Assembly (NCBI GenBank): GCA_014650475.1
Contig: BMVA01000013.1
Span: 186,001 to 250,000 of the forward strand
Source of the DNA: Streptomyces albogriseolus
GTDB lineage: Bacteria; Actinomycetota; Actinomycetes; Streptomycetales; Streptomycetaceae
DNA length: 64,000 nucleotides
Reading direction: 5' to 3'
Shown piece after piece: positions 34,471 through 43,154 of this stretch; position 1 is the stretch's first letter; the number at the start of each line of letters is the position of its first letter. A program made the position numbers and the translations under genes. Below the pieces are notes generated by a model. That model ran no database searches, was not told the DNA's origin, and saw only the letters and a program-made list of their open reading frames with translations.

Positions 34471-35271
34471 ATGCCCGCACACACCGAGTCCCCAAGCGTC
34501 GCTCTGGTCACAGGCGGCACCAGCGGCATTGGTCTGTCGATCGCCCAGGCCCTGCTGCAGGATGGGCTGAAGGTCATCATCACCGGCCGCGACCCCGGGA
34601 AGCTGGAGAGGGTCGTCAGGTCGCTGAAGATGGAGGACGACCAGTTCGACGTGGCCGGTTACACCTGCGACGTACGAGACCGCGACGCGGTGCACGACGT
34701 GGTGGAACGGTGCGCCAAGGAGCACGGCGAGCCGAAGGTCCTGGTCAACAACGCCGGCCGCAGCGGCGGCGGCGTGACCGCCGCGATCCCCGACGAGTTG
34801 TGGCTGGACGTCATCAACACCAACCTCAACAGCGTCTTCTGGGTGACCCGCGAGGTCATCCGGAGCAGCGACGCGATCAAGCAGCCAGCCGGCCGGATCA
34901 TCAACATCGCGTCCACCGGCGGCAAGCAGGGCGTCCCGTACGGGGCCCCGTACTCGGCGGCCAAGGCCGGTGTCATCGGCTTCACCAAGGCACTCGCCAA
35001 GGAATTCGCCGCCCACGGCGGCCCCACCGTGAACGCGGTATGCCCCGGCTACGTGGAAACGCCCATGGCCCAGGACATCCGCGCCAGTTACGCCAAGCTC
35101 AACAACGTCACCGAGGAGCAGGTCCTCGCCGACTTCGAGGCCAAAATCCCCCTCGGCCGCTACTGCACCCCCGAGGAGGTGGCGGGCATGGTGCGCTACC
35201 TGGTCAGCCCGGCAGCCGCGTCGGTGACCGCCCAGGCGCTCAACGTCTGCGGCGGACTGGGCAGTTACTGA
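34471..35271 (+). CDS. encD: Ketoreductase EncD
   Basis: A 266-residue classical SDR of the ActIII type. It has the NADPH loop TGGTSGIGLSIAQ, the NNAGR motif, and the catalytic Ser, Tyr and Lys (NIASTGGKQ, then PYSAAKAGVIGFTKALAKE). The C-terminus GGLGSY is typical of actinorhodin-type ketoreductases. In the enterocin pathway it reduces one keto group of the nascent chain, required before the EncM step. ATG at 34471 follows GAAGGGAG. Confidence 0.9.
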   Translation: MPAHTESPSVALVTGGTSGIGLSIAQALLQDGLKVIITGRDPGKLERVVRSLKMEDDQFDVAGYTCDVRDRDAVHDVVERCAKEHGEPKVLVNNAGRSGGGVTAAIPDELWLDVINTNLNSVFWVTREVIRSSDAIKQPAGRIINIASTGGKQGVPYGAPYSAAKAGVIGFTKALAKEFAAHGGPTVNAVCPGYVETPMAQDIRASYAKLNNVTEEQVLADFEAKIPLGRYCTPEEVAGMVRYLVSPAAASVTAQALNVCGGLGSY

Positions 35272-35298
35272 CGCTTCGAGTGGAAGAGGGACACGCGC

Positions 35299-36024
35299 AT
35301 GACCATCGATGCATCCCCCGAGTCCTCCGCCTTCGGCTTCGAGGGCCAGTCCTACTACGAACACCGGCGGCTGCGCCTCTATGACGCCGTGGTCGTCCAT
35401 GCGTCGAACCGGCTGCTGTGGCGCTGCCCGAAGTCACGGCTGCTCGAGCACTACAACGACTGGATCACCTCCCGCCACCTGGAGGTCGGCCCCGGCTCGG
35501 GCTACTACCTGGACCACTGCCGCTTCCCCGCAGGCACACCCGAGCTGACCCTGCTCGACCTCAACCCCGACCCGCTCAAGTTCGCCGCGCACCGCCTGCG
35601 CCGCTACACCCCGCGCTGCGTGCAGGCGGACATCCTGGAACCCTTGCCCGACTTCGTCGGCAGCGGATTCACATCCATCGCCTACAACTACGTCATGCAC
35701 TGCCTGCCCGAGCCACCGGGCGGCAAGCAGGTCGTCTTCAAGCACCTGCGCGAGGCACTCGCGCCCGACGGCGTCCTCTTCGGCAGCACCGTCCTGTCCC
35801 AGGGCGTGAAACACACCGCCCTCTCCCGCCGCTTCAACATCCTCTACCAGCGCCAGGGCTCCTTCCACAACCAGCATGACAGCGTCCACGGACTGCACCA
35901 GGCCCTGGAGGAACACTTCGCCAGCCACTGGATCGAGGTACGCGGCAGCGTCGCACTCTTCGCGGCCCGCGCATCGCAGACCACCGCGCCCCGCCGCCCC
36001 GGAGCATCCCTGGACCAGCGATGA
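35299..36024 (+). CDS. encK: SAM-dependent O-methyltransferase EncK
   Basis: A 241-residue class I methyltransferase. It has the SAM-binding glycine motif (HLEVGPGSGYYLDHC), an acidic residue at the end of strand 2 (LTLLDLNPDPLKF) and NYVMHCLPEPPGGK before helix E. EncK methylates the pyrone oxygen of the enterocin precursor. Its stop overlaps the encJ start by 4 bases (ATGA). Confidence 0.85.
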   Translation: MTIDASPESSAFGFEGQSYYEHRRLRLYDAVVVHASNRLLWRCPKSRLLEHYNDWITSRHLEVGPGSGYYLDHCRFPAGTPELTLLDLNPDPLKFAAHRLRRYTPRCVQADILEPLPDFVGSGFTSIAYNYVMHCLPEPPGGKQVVFKHLREALAPDGVLFGSTVLSQGVKHTALSRRFNILYQRQGSFHNQHDSVHGLHQALEEHFASHWIEVRGSVALFAARASQTTAPRRPGASLDQR

Positions 36025-37241
36025 GTGAGGAGAAGCGCATGACGTCCGGGGCCACCTACCGTGATGCGGCCATTCCCCTGACGGCGCTGTGGACCTCGCC
36101 CTTCGCGCGGTGGGGAGGCGCCCTGTCCCACCTCTCCAGCATTGACCTGGCCGTGGCCGCCACCGGCCGGGCACTGTCGGAGCGCGGCATCGACCGCGAC
36201 ACCATCGAGGGCATGGTGCTGGGCTGGACCGTGCCGCAGCCCGCCATCTTCTACGGAGCCACCACGCTCGCGGCCCGACTGGGCATGCCCCAGGTCTCCG
36301 GACCGATGCTCAACCAAGCCTGCGCCACCTCCGTCGCGGCCCTGCACCAGGCCGCCGCGGCAGTAGGAACAGGAGTCGGCCCACAACTGATCGTCACCAC
36401 CGACCGCACCAGCAACGGCCCGGACCTCTCCTGGCCCTCACCCGCCGGTTCCGAGCAGGGACCGGTGCGCGAGAACTGGGTACGCGACAGCTTCTCCCAG
36501 GACCCCGTCACCGGACAGAGCATGCTCGCCACAGCCGAAGCCGTCGCGGCCGAGTGCGGCTTCACCCGCGACGACCTGGATGCCCTCGCCGTCCTGCGCT
36601 CCGAGCAGTACACCGCCGCGCTCAGCGACGACCGCACCTTCCAGCGTGACTTCATGGTCGGCATCGAGATCGAACAGGACGGGCTCGGCACCGTACGGCT
36701 CTTGTCCGACGAAGGCGTGCGGCCGGTCACGGCCGACAGCGCCGGTCAACTCCCGACGGTCCGCCCCGGCGGCGTCCACACCGCCGCCACGCAAACGCAT
36801 CCCGCCGACGGCACAGCGGGGGCCCTGGTGACCACGACACCGTGCGCCCGGGAATTCGCCGACCGCGGCCCGATCGTGCGCCTGGTCGCATCCGGATTCG
36901 CCCGCGTGGAGCCGGCCCGCATGCCCAGGGCACTCGTTCCGGCCGCGCAGGCGGCGCTGCACGCCGCCGGGCTGAAGATCGACACGATGGATGCCATCAG
37001 CACCCACAACCCCTTCGCGGTGAACGACCTGTACTTCGCCCGGGAAACCGGGGTGACGCTGGAGGCCATGAACGCGTCCGGCTGCAGCCTTCTCTTCGGA
37101 CACCCCCAAGGCCCGACCGGGCTGCGAACGGTCACGGAACTCGCACACGTACTGAAGGCACGAGGCGGCGGGCTGGGACTGTTCACCGGGTGCGCCGCGG
37201 GGGACACCGCGGCAGCACTGATCATCGAAGTGACCGACTGA
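36021..37241 (+). CDS. encJ: Thiolase-like enzyme EncJ
   Basis: A 406-residue thiolase-fold enzyme. The nucleophilic Cys is in MLNQACATSVAALHQ. NPFAVND and GHPQGPTG supply the His/Asn residues, and the second Cys is in GLFTGCAAGDTA. In the enterocin pathway EncJ cleaves the beta-ketoacyl-CoA (from cinnamoyl-CoA) to benzoyl-CoA. A 16-bp hairpin follows. Confidence 0.87.
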   Translation: MSEEKRMTSGATYRDAAIPLTALWTSPFARWGGALSHLSSIDLAVAATGRALSERGIDRDTIEGMVLGWTVPQPAIFYGATTLAARLGMPQVSGPMLNQACATSVAALHQAAAAVGTGVGPQLIVTTDRTSNGPDLSWPSPAGSEQGPVRENWVRDSFSQDPVTGQSMLATAEAVAAECGFTRDDLDALAVLRSEQYTAALSDDRTFQRDFMVGIEIEQDGLGTVRLLSDEGVRPVTADSAGQLPTVRPGGVHTAATQTHPADGTAGALVTTTPCAREFADRGPIVRLVASGFARVEPARMPRALVPAAQAALHAAGLKIDTMDAISTHNPFAVNDLYFARETGVTLEAMNASGCSLLFGHPQGPTGLRTVTELAHVLKARGGGLGLFTGCAAGDTAAALIIEVTD

Positions 37242-37285
37242 CCCGGCCTCCTGGTGCCCAGTGCTGGGCAGACAGGGACACCCAG

Positions 37286-37327
37286 CGGGCTGTGGTGAAG
37301 GAGGCTTTCGGCCTTCACCACAGCCCG
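37286..37327. terminator. Bidirectional terminator between encJ and encI
   Basis: A perfect 16-bp stem (37286-37301 and 37312-37327, starting CGGGCTGTGG) with a 10-base loop between convergent genes. Confidence 0.8.
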
Positions 37328-37385
37328 TTCGGTTTGTGCCTCGGCGGCCCCCTTCGGGGTACGGCCCGGCCCGCAGCAGCAAAGG

Positions 37386-38162
37386 TCACTTTTCGTGGCC
37401 AGCCAGCACCGTGGCGATGCCGGCCTGGGCAATGCCGCTCTCCTGGACCTGCCGTACGGCCGCGCCCTCGCGTGCCATGGCCGCTTCTACCGCACGCAGC
37501 GAGGGCCGCATCAGCCTCAGATGTGCGGCCGTGGACGAACCCGGCGGCGTCCACTGGTGGATCAGCCGGATGGCGGCGGGGATGAGATCGTCCGGCTCGA
37601 CGATGTCGTCGAGGAGACCGAGGGCCAGTGCCTGGGAGGCGCTGAGCCGGGCACTGTTCATGATCAGGTGCAGGGCTCGGGGTGCGCCAGCGAGGCGGGG
37701 CAGGAACAGGCTCGCGGCATTGGACACGGTGAGCCCGACACTGGTCTCCGGCCATGAGATCGCGGCCTGAGCGGTGGCGATGCGGGCGTCGAAGCTCAGG
37801 GCCATCTCACCGGCGCCGCCGACGGCGATGCCGTTGAGGGCGGCCACGACCGGGACTTCCGTGATGAGAGCGGCGCGGGTGATGTCGTTGAACAGCTCCA
37901 TCTCCGCCAGCAAGTCGACTTCCGGGCCATCGACTTCGCGCAGGTCCATTCCGGCAGAGAAGGCTTTTGCCTGGCCGGTGATCACCACTCCGCGAGCCTG
38001 GCTGCCGTCGCCGTAGTGGCGCAGCAGCTCGGCCAGGTCCCGGCGCATGCCGCGGGTCAGGGCGTTGAGTTTCGCCGGACGGCTCATCGCGATCACAGCA
38101 ACATCGCTGTCGACCGTGACGGTCAGGTCGGCGGAGCTCAGCAACTGCTGTACGTCGCTCAT
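37386..38162 (-). CDS. encI: Enoyl-CoA hydratase EncI
   Basis: A crotonase-family protein of 258 residues from the ATG that overlaps the encH stop (260 from the ATG two codons upstream). The oxyanion-hole segments are KAFSAGMDLREVDG and LNGIAVGGAGEMALSFDARI. In the enterocin route EncI hydrates cinnamoyl-CoA before oxidation and thiolysis. It is translationally coupled to encH. No dehydrogenase for the next step is in the cluster. Confidence 0.87.
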   Translation of the reverse strand: MSDVQQLLSSADLTVTVDSDVAVIAMSRPAKLNALTRGMRRDLAELLRHYGDGSQARGVVITGQAKAFSAGMDLREVDGPEVDLLAEMELFNDITRAALITEVPVVAALNGIAVGGAGEMALSFDARIATAQAAISWPETSVGLTVSNAASLFLPRLAGAPRALHLIMNSARLSASQALALGLLDDIVEPDDLIPAAIRLIHQWTPPGSSTAAHLRLMRPSLRAVEAAMAREGAAVRQVQESGIAQAGIATVLAGHEK

Positions 38163-39766
38163 GCCCATGCATCCGCTGCGGCGTCGAACGCACCGGTGCG
38201 CTGGTCGTCTCCGGGACGAAGCAGCTGGCGCTTCTGGATACGGGCGGAGGGGGTCATGGGGAAGGAGTCGACGAATTCGACATAGGCAGGGACCTTGAAT
38301 TTCGCGAGGTGGCGGCGGGTGTGCGCGAGGACGCTGCGAGCCGTTGCCGTGGTGGGCCGGTAGCCGGGGCGCAGCTGCAGGAAGGCTTTGGGCAGCTCAC
38401 CGAAGAGCTCGTCGGGGATGCCGGCGAGCGCGGCGGCCAGGACCGCCGGGTGGGCTTCGAGGACGCTTTCGACCTCGGCCGCTGCGATGTTCTCCCCACC
38501 GCGTCGGATCATGTCCTTCAGCCGCCCGGCGTGCACCACGCTCCCGGCCGCCTCGGCACGTCCGAGGTCACCGGTGTGGTACCAGCCGCCGCGGAACGCC
38601 CGCTCGGTACTGTCCGGGTTGTTCCAGTAGCCTTTCATCATGGGCCTTCCCCGCACCAGGATCTCGCCGATCTGCCCTGGCTGGACGGGGCGTTGGCGCT
38701 CGTCGGCGACGAGGACCTCCTTGCCGGACGGCGGGTACCCCATCGCGCCGCTGCCCACGGTGGCCTCCTCACCAGGCGGCATGATCAAGTCCAGTCCGCT
38801 CTCGGTGGAGCCGTACACCTCCCGCCAGGCCGCACCCCAGCGGTCCTCGAACGCATGATGCAAGTCGCGCGGGATGCCCGAGCACAAGACCAGCCGCATC
38901 GCATGATCGCGGTCGCCCGAGTGGGGCGGCTGCTTGTACAGCAGCATGGGCATGCTGCCCAGCACGTAGGTCAGCGTGGCCCGGTGCTGGCGGACGGAGT
39001 GCCAGAAGCCGGAGGCGGAGAACCGCGGGAGCACCACCAGCGGAACGCCGCCCATCAGGCACATCACGGCTTTCCACTGGGGATCCATGTAGGAGAACGC
39101 CTGGGCCGTCAGCACGACGTCGTCGGGACGGAGGCCGGAGTGGACAGCGATCATCCACGCCGTGCGCAGCCAGTAGTCGTGGCTGAGCATGCAGGCTTTC
39201 GGAAAGCCTGTGGTGCCGGAGGTGTACTGGAAGTTGACGGTGTCGTCCGCGTGCGCCGACAGGCCCGGACCGTCCACCGGCCGGTCGCCGAAGCCGGCCT
39301 CCAGTTCGCGTAGCGTCCGGACCGCACAGGGGTGCCCGATGCTGCCGCTCACGTCACGGGCCAAAGGCACGCAGCCTGGGGAGGCCAGGACCAGCACGGC
39401 CTGAGAGTCCTTCAGGACGTGCGCGAGGTCCGTAGCGCCGAAGCGGGTGTTGACCGGCACCGTGATGGCACCGGCCTTGATGGCCGCGAACCAGCTCAAC
39501 GGCCAGTCCGCCACGTTGTCCATCATGACCGCGACACGGTCACCCGGTTTGACACCTTGGGCGATCAGCGTCTGCGCCAACCGGTCGGTGCGGGTGTCGG
39601 TCTCGGAGAAGCTGAGCGTCTTGTCGCCGCATCGGAGGAATTCCTTGTCGCCGTGCAGCAACGCGGCATCTTTGATGAGCTCGCCGATGGTCTCCCAACG
39701 CGGTCCCGCTTCGGGGCGCCGAGCGTCGATCACAGGTTGTGTGGGGGCCTGAGGGGCCGGTTCCAT
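38159..39766 (-). CDS. encH: Cinnamate/aryl--CoA ligase EncH
   Basis: A 535-residue ANL ligase: P-loop FQYTSGTTGFPKACML, REVYGSTESGLDL, YHTGDLGRAE, GRLKDMIRRGGENIAAAEVE and the C-terminal catalytic lysine in SARIQKRQLLRPG. ATG at 39766 begins MEPAPQAPTQP; the longer open frame upstream is not needed for the fold. EncH activates cinnamate to cinnamoyl-CoA for the EncI/EncJ degradation to benzoyl-CoA. Confidence 0.87.
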   Translation of the reverse strand: MEPAPQAPTQPVIDARRPEAGPRWETIGELIKDAALLHGDKEFLRCGDKTLSFSETDTRTDRLAQTLIAQGVKPGDRVAVMMDNVADWPLSWFAAIKAGAITVPVNTRFGATDLAHVLKDSQAVLVLASPGCVPLARDVSGSIGHPCAVRTLRELEAGFGDRPVDGPGLSAHADDTVNFQYTSGTTGFPKACMLSHDYWLRTAWMIAVHSGLRPDDVVLTAQAFSYMDPQWKAVMCLMGGVPLVVLPRFSASGFWHSVRQHRATLTYVLGSMPMLLYKQPPHSGDRDHAMRLVLCSGIPRDLHHAFEDRWGAAWREVYGSTESGLDLIMPPGEEATVGSGAMGYPPSGKEVLVADERQRPVQPGQIGEILVRGRPMMKGYWNNPDSTERAFRGGWYHTGDLGRAEAAGSVVHAGRLKDMIRRGGENIAAAEVESVLEAHPAVLAAALAGIPDELFGELPKAFLQLRPGYRPTTATARSVLAHTRRHLAKFKVPAYVEFVDSFPMTPSARIQKRQLLRPGDDQRTGAFDAAADAWA

Positions 39767-39977
39767 GCTTGTGGCCTCCGTCGCATCAGGCGGTGGCCCT
39801 TGCCACCGGTTTCCACTGGACAGCGCACCACCGGCACCTTGAGGGGGAAGCAAGACAGCGTCACGGGCTGCTCTCGCGACTTGCCCTGGCCGAGCTTGTC
39901 TCTTTACCGGGCATGGAGAAGCAGCCCTCACCGTGACTACGGCAGGAGCTGACCCGACCCAAGCAGAGGAGAGCGCC

Positions 39978-40433
39978 TTGACACAGGCCCCGCACAAGCC
40001 GGAGGAGACCGCGGTGTCCGCGGCGTTGTTCGCAGAGATTCAGCAGTTCTACGGGCGCCACATGCGGGCCATGGACGAAGGCCGAGTGGAGGACTGGACC
40101 GGCGACTTCATGCCCGACGCGGTCTTCGCGACCAACGCCCGACCCGAGCCCCAGCGCGGGCGGGCCGAGATCGCCCGGAACGCGGAGGCCGCAGCGCGGC
40201 AGCTGCAGGAGAAGGGCATCCTGCGCCGCCACTGCGTCACCACCCTGGAACTCCAGCAGGCGAGTGGACTGACGCTCCTGGCCAAGACCTACGCCCTGAT
40301 CACCAAGACGGTGGTGGGAGGCCGGTCGGAGCTGGAGTTCGTGTGTACCTGCGAGGACGTGCTCGTCCGGAACGAGGGCCGATGGTTCATCCGGCACCGC
40401 CAGGTCTTCCGGGACGATCTCCCCAAGGGGTGA
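39978..40433 (+). CDS. SnoaL/NTF2-like protein, possible EncG
   Basis: A 151-residue NTF2-fold protein: FAEIQQFYGRHMRAMDEG, then DWTGDFMPDAVFATNARP and a C-terminal strand RWFIRHRQVFRDDL, like SnoaL_4 and small ring-hydroxylase beta-subunit-like domains. The TTG at 39978 has GGAG 8 bases upstream; a GTG at 39933 in the same frame is the alternative. It is divergent from encH and convergent with the SARP gene. Possible roles are cyclisation or hydroxylation help; no direct evidence. Confidence 0.6.
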   Translation: MTQAPHKPEETAVSAALFAEIQQFYGRHMRAMDEGRVEDWTGDFMPDAVFATNARPEPQRGRAEIARNAEAAARQLQEKGILRRHCVTTLELQQASGLTLLAKTYALITKTVVGGRSELEFVCTCEDVLVRNEGRWFIRHRQVFRDDLPKG

Positions 40434-40504
40434 GACGACAACGTCCCAACAATCCTCGGCTGGCACAACGCAGCGGCTCCGCACTCAGCCACCGCTGCGC
40501 CACC

Positions 40505-41356
40505 TCACACCTTCCAGGGGCTGGCCGCCGGCCACGGGACCTGCAGAGGAGCCGGATCAGCGGTCGTGCGCAGGAACGGGGTCCGCTCAGCGGTGTCCAG
40601 CCGAGGGTCCGCGGACAGAATCGCCTGCTGCAACATCTGCAGCTCCCGGGAGGGCTCCAGTCCCAACTCGGTCACGAGGGACTGCCGCAGCTGGTTGAAC
40701 ACCTTCAGCGCCTGCGGACGTCTGCCGCAACGGTAGAGTGCGAGCATCAGTTGACGGTGGAATCCTTCATGCTGCGGACACTGCGACGCCAGTCCGCTCA
40801 GCTCGCTCAGCACCTCATGATGACGCCCCAGTTCGAGTTCCGCTTCGATTCTGGTTTCCTGGACCCCGATACGGCTCTCTTCCAGCCTGACGATCTCAGC
40901 ATCAAGATGCATCCCACGCCGGACATTCGCCAGAGGCGGCGCCGCAAAGATATGCAGAGCGGCGCGGAACTGCTCGACAGCAGCCATGTTCTCGCCCGCT
41001 TGAAAGGCTTGCTGGCCGGCCAGGCGATGCCGTTCGTAGCGTTGCAGGTCCACGTTCTCCGGCGGGACGCGGAATTCATAGCCGTTCGGCGTGGTCACCA
41101 GGAGCTGCTTAGGGCATTCACCCGGACGGATCTTCCTCAACAGCTGCCGCAGCTGGAACACGTACGTCTGCAACGCACTGAGCGCGCTCCGAGGAGGCTG
41201 CTCGGCCCACAGCTCTTCGATCAGTACATCGGTGCTGACCATTCTGTTTGCGTTGACCAGCAGGAGGGCAAGGACCTGCCTGGCCTTGGGGGCGCTCGGT
41301 GTCCGGCGCTCATCGCCGACCTTCAGCGTCACATGCCCGAGAACTTCGACGTCCAC
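40505..41356 (-). CDS. encF: SARP-family pathway activator, probable EncF
   Basis: A 283-residue SARP: an OmpR-type winged HTH (about 1-95, with PKARQVLALLLVNANRMVS and LRQLLRKI) followed by the bacterial transcriptional activation domain (LAGQQAFQAGENMAAVEQF through RCGRRPQALKVFNQLRQSL). GTG at 41356 begins VDVEVLGHVTLKVGD, the standard SARP opening, and has GGGGTGA 7 bases upstream; the frame is open further. SARPs bind heptameric direct repeats in cluster promoters, so this should activate enc transcription. Confidence 0.85.
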   Translation of the reverse strand: MDVEVLGHVTLKVGDERRTPSAPKARQVLALLLVNANRMVSTDVLIEELWAEQPPRSALSALQTYVFQLRQLLRKIRPGECPKQLLVTTPNGYEFRVPPENVDLQRYERHRLAGQQAFQAGENMAAVEQFRAALHIFAAPPLANVRRGMHLDAEIVRLEESRIGVQETRIEAELELGRHHEVLSELSGLASQCPQHEGFHRQLMLALYRCGRRPQALKVFNQLRQSLVTELGLEPSRELQMLQQAILSADPRLDTAERTPFLRTTADPAPLQVPWPAASPWKV

Positions 41357-42125
41357 AGTTATTTCACCCCGTTGACTGTTTGCGTTTACCGCACAGCGGG
41401 CAGCGGGCAGCGAGACGATTTCGCATGCAATTCCCTGAGTCAGTTGACACGTGTGGGTCGCGCGGCTGTGCGCGACACGTGAAAACTCGCTTGCATTACC
41501 GACCACTGAGGCGCCGTTGCCGCAGCACGACGCAAAAGCATGGCCTCTGCATGTGACTGAACGTATCCGCGCGGTAATTACAGGGTCAAGGACTCAGGAA
41601 GCGAAACCGGCCACACCGCGCCCCTTCGTTCCGCTTCTCTGCCGACACCCCACCCGGGAGCCCTTCCGCACCTGCGTGCGAGAGTGTGGCATCGCACCAC
41701 TTCCCCATCTCTTCCCTCTCGTAAGGGTAGAGTCCAGCATCAACGTGAGCCCATTCCCGTGCTGGGCGCGCGGCGGCATGTGATCGCGGACGTGCGCCGC
41801 GCACCGACGGCGCACACCCGCCGAGTCTCGCGCGGGCCCTCCGGACGCCCTCGATTCGGGAAGGGGCCGCTTTTGGCTCCGCTCCCAGCAAGCAGCGTCG
41901 GGCCAGGTCAGCGCCTTACTGCGCATGCCGCACCTCCGCACTTGTCGGCAAGGGGAGCCGCGACGGCGGGTTGGGTCAGGAGTGTGGCGCAGCTTGTCTG
42001 ATTACCGATGCGACGGCCAGATGCATCGTGTCCACATCACGCGGATTGCGCGCTGTGACCGCGAATCGCACACCTTCTGCCGCCGCGTTGAGCGCCTGCA
42101 TGGCTACCCGGCAAGACCGGGTGCA
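41357..42125. other. 770-base gap without a recognisable gene
   Basis: Overlapping frames here have no motif that I recognise. A partial dyad with GGTAGAGTC (41726-41734) matches the MerR-type promoter sequence at 42818-42840 and may mark a second target of the adjacent MerR protein. Confidence 0.4.
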
Positions 42126-42596
42126 TCACTCGGGAGCCAGAGCCTCCGCAGAGGGCCCTCCGGAAGTAGCTCGCTCACTTGCCGACCGAGCTCGGGCATC
42201 CGCATTCATCCGGTCGCGCAACGTGGCGGCGAAGTCCTCGGCCATCGTCAGTCGCGCGCGCAGTGTCTCGCACCGCGCGTCGGCCACCTTGCGGTACGCG
42301 TCAAGTCGCTCACGGAGTCGCTCGCGCTCCACAGGCGCGGGCGGATCATCCTGGGCGCCGAGCCTGTCAGTGATCTCCAGCAAGTCCCGCATCTCTTCAA
42401 GGGAGAAATCCAGCGGCTTCATACGCCGAATCACCATGAGCCGACTGACGTCGGCCTGAGTGTAGAGACGGAAGCCGCCCTTGCTGCGGGCGGAGGGAAC
42501 GATGAGGCCAACCTCTTCATAGTGCCGGATCGTGCGCAACGACAATCCTGTGCGCTCGGCGACCTCGCCGATCTGCATGTGCCGCTCTTGCGCCAT
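42126..42596 (-). CDS. MerR-family transcriptional regulator
   Basis: 156 residues from the ATG at 42596: MQIGEVAERTGLSLRTIRHY (winged HTH) and GFRLYTQADVSRLMVIRRMK, then a coiled-coil dimerisation helix (about 80-140, RERLRERLDAYRKVADARCE). No cysteine pattern for metal or redox sensing is visible; it is the MerR group typically found next to SulP transporters. It is divergent from the transporter at 43155, with a 23-base dyad between them. Confidence 0.8.
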   Translation of the reverse strand: MAQERHMQIGEVAERTGLSLRTIRHYEEVGLIVPSARSKGGFRLYTQADVSRLMVIRRMKPLDFSLEEMRDLLEITDRLGAQDDPPAPVERERLRERLDAYRKVADARCETLRARLTMAEDFAATLRDRMNADARARSASERATSGGPSAEALAPE

Positions 42597-42817
42597 ACCG
42601 CCCCGGATCCTCTCTACCGCCCCGTCATCCTCCGCACGCGCGAACCGCACCAGAGTACGCGCCGGGATCTTCAGAACCGTCATTCAGAGCCGTTGTCCTT
42701 CCTGCCGAAGCATTGGGACCAAACGGTGAGCGGAGTGAGAGGCCGGACGGGCATGAGCCCGTGGACTCACGTGTGCCGGCGACCGCAGCATCGTCCCCCG
42801 CTGAACCGACGAACGTC

Positions 42818-42840
42818 GACTCTCACGTTACGGTAGAGTC
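42818..42840 (+). promoter_or_regulatory. MerR-type promoter dyad
   Basis: GACTCTCACGT and ACGGTAGAGTC (9 of 11 complementary) flank one central base. The final TAGAGT could be a -10 element, fitting the overlapping operator/promoter of MerR regulation. It lies 315 bases before the SulP gene. The rest of the 42597-43154 gap shows no gene. Confidence 0.55.
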
Positions 42841-43154
42841 TGTGTCAGGGCTGTTCGCTGCCCATTTCGTCATGTCGGGGCCGAGGATGCTCCCGGTGAA
42901 GAATCCGAGTCTTGCAGGAGAGACGCGTGCGCGAGTCCATGGTGCCCAGCGCCGCCACCTGTCCGCCGTGACGCTCCGCCCCTGACCAGAGCCTGAGCAC
43001 CGCGCCCGTTCGCGCCGTCTCGGTTCTGTCCCCCTCGACTTTCCGGCCCCGCCCGCTGGGCCGACTGCGGGATGCCGACCTGGCCTTCCGTACTTCCTTC
43101 GCGCACCCCGCCCCGCTGCAGGGGTGTGCCCGAGCACGACAGGTAGCTGCTTCC

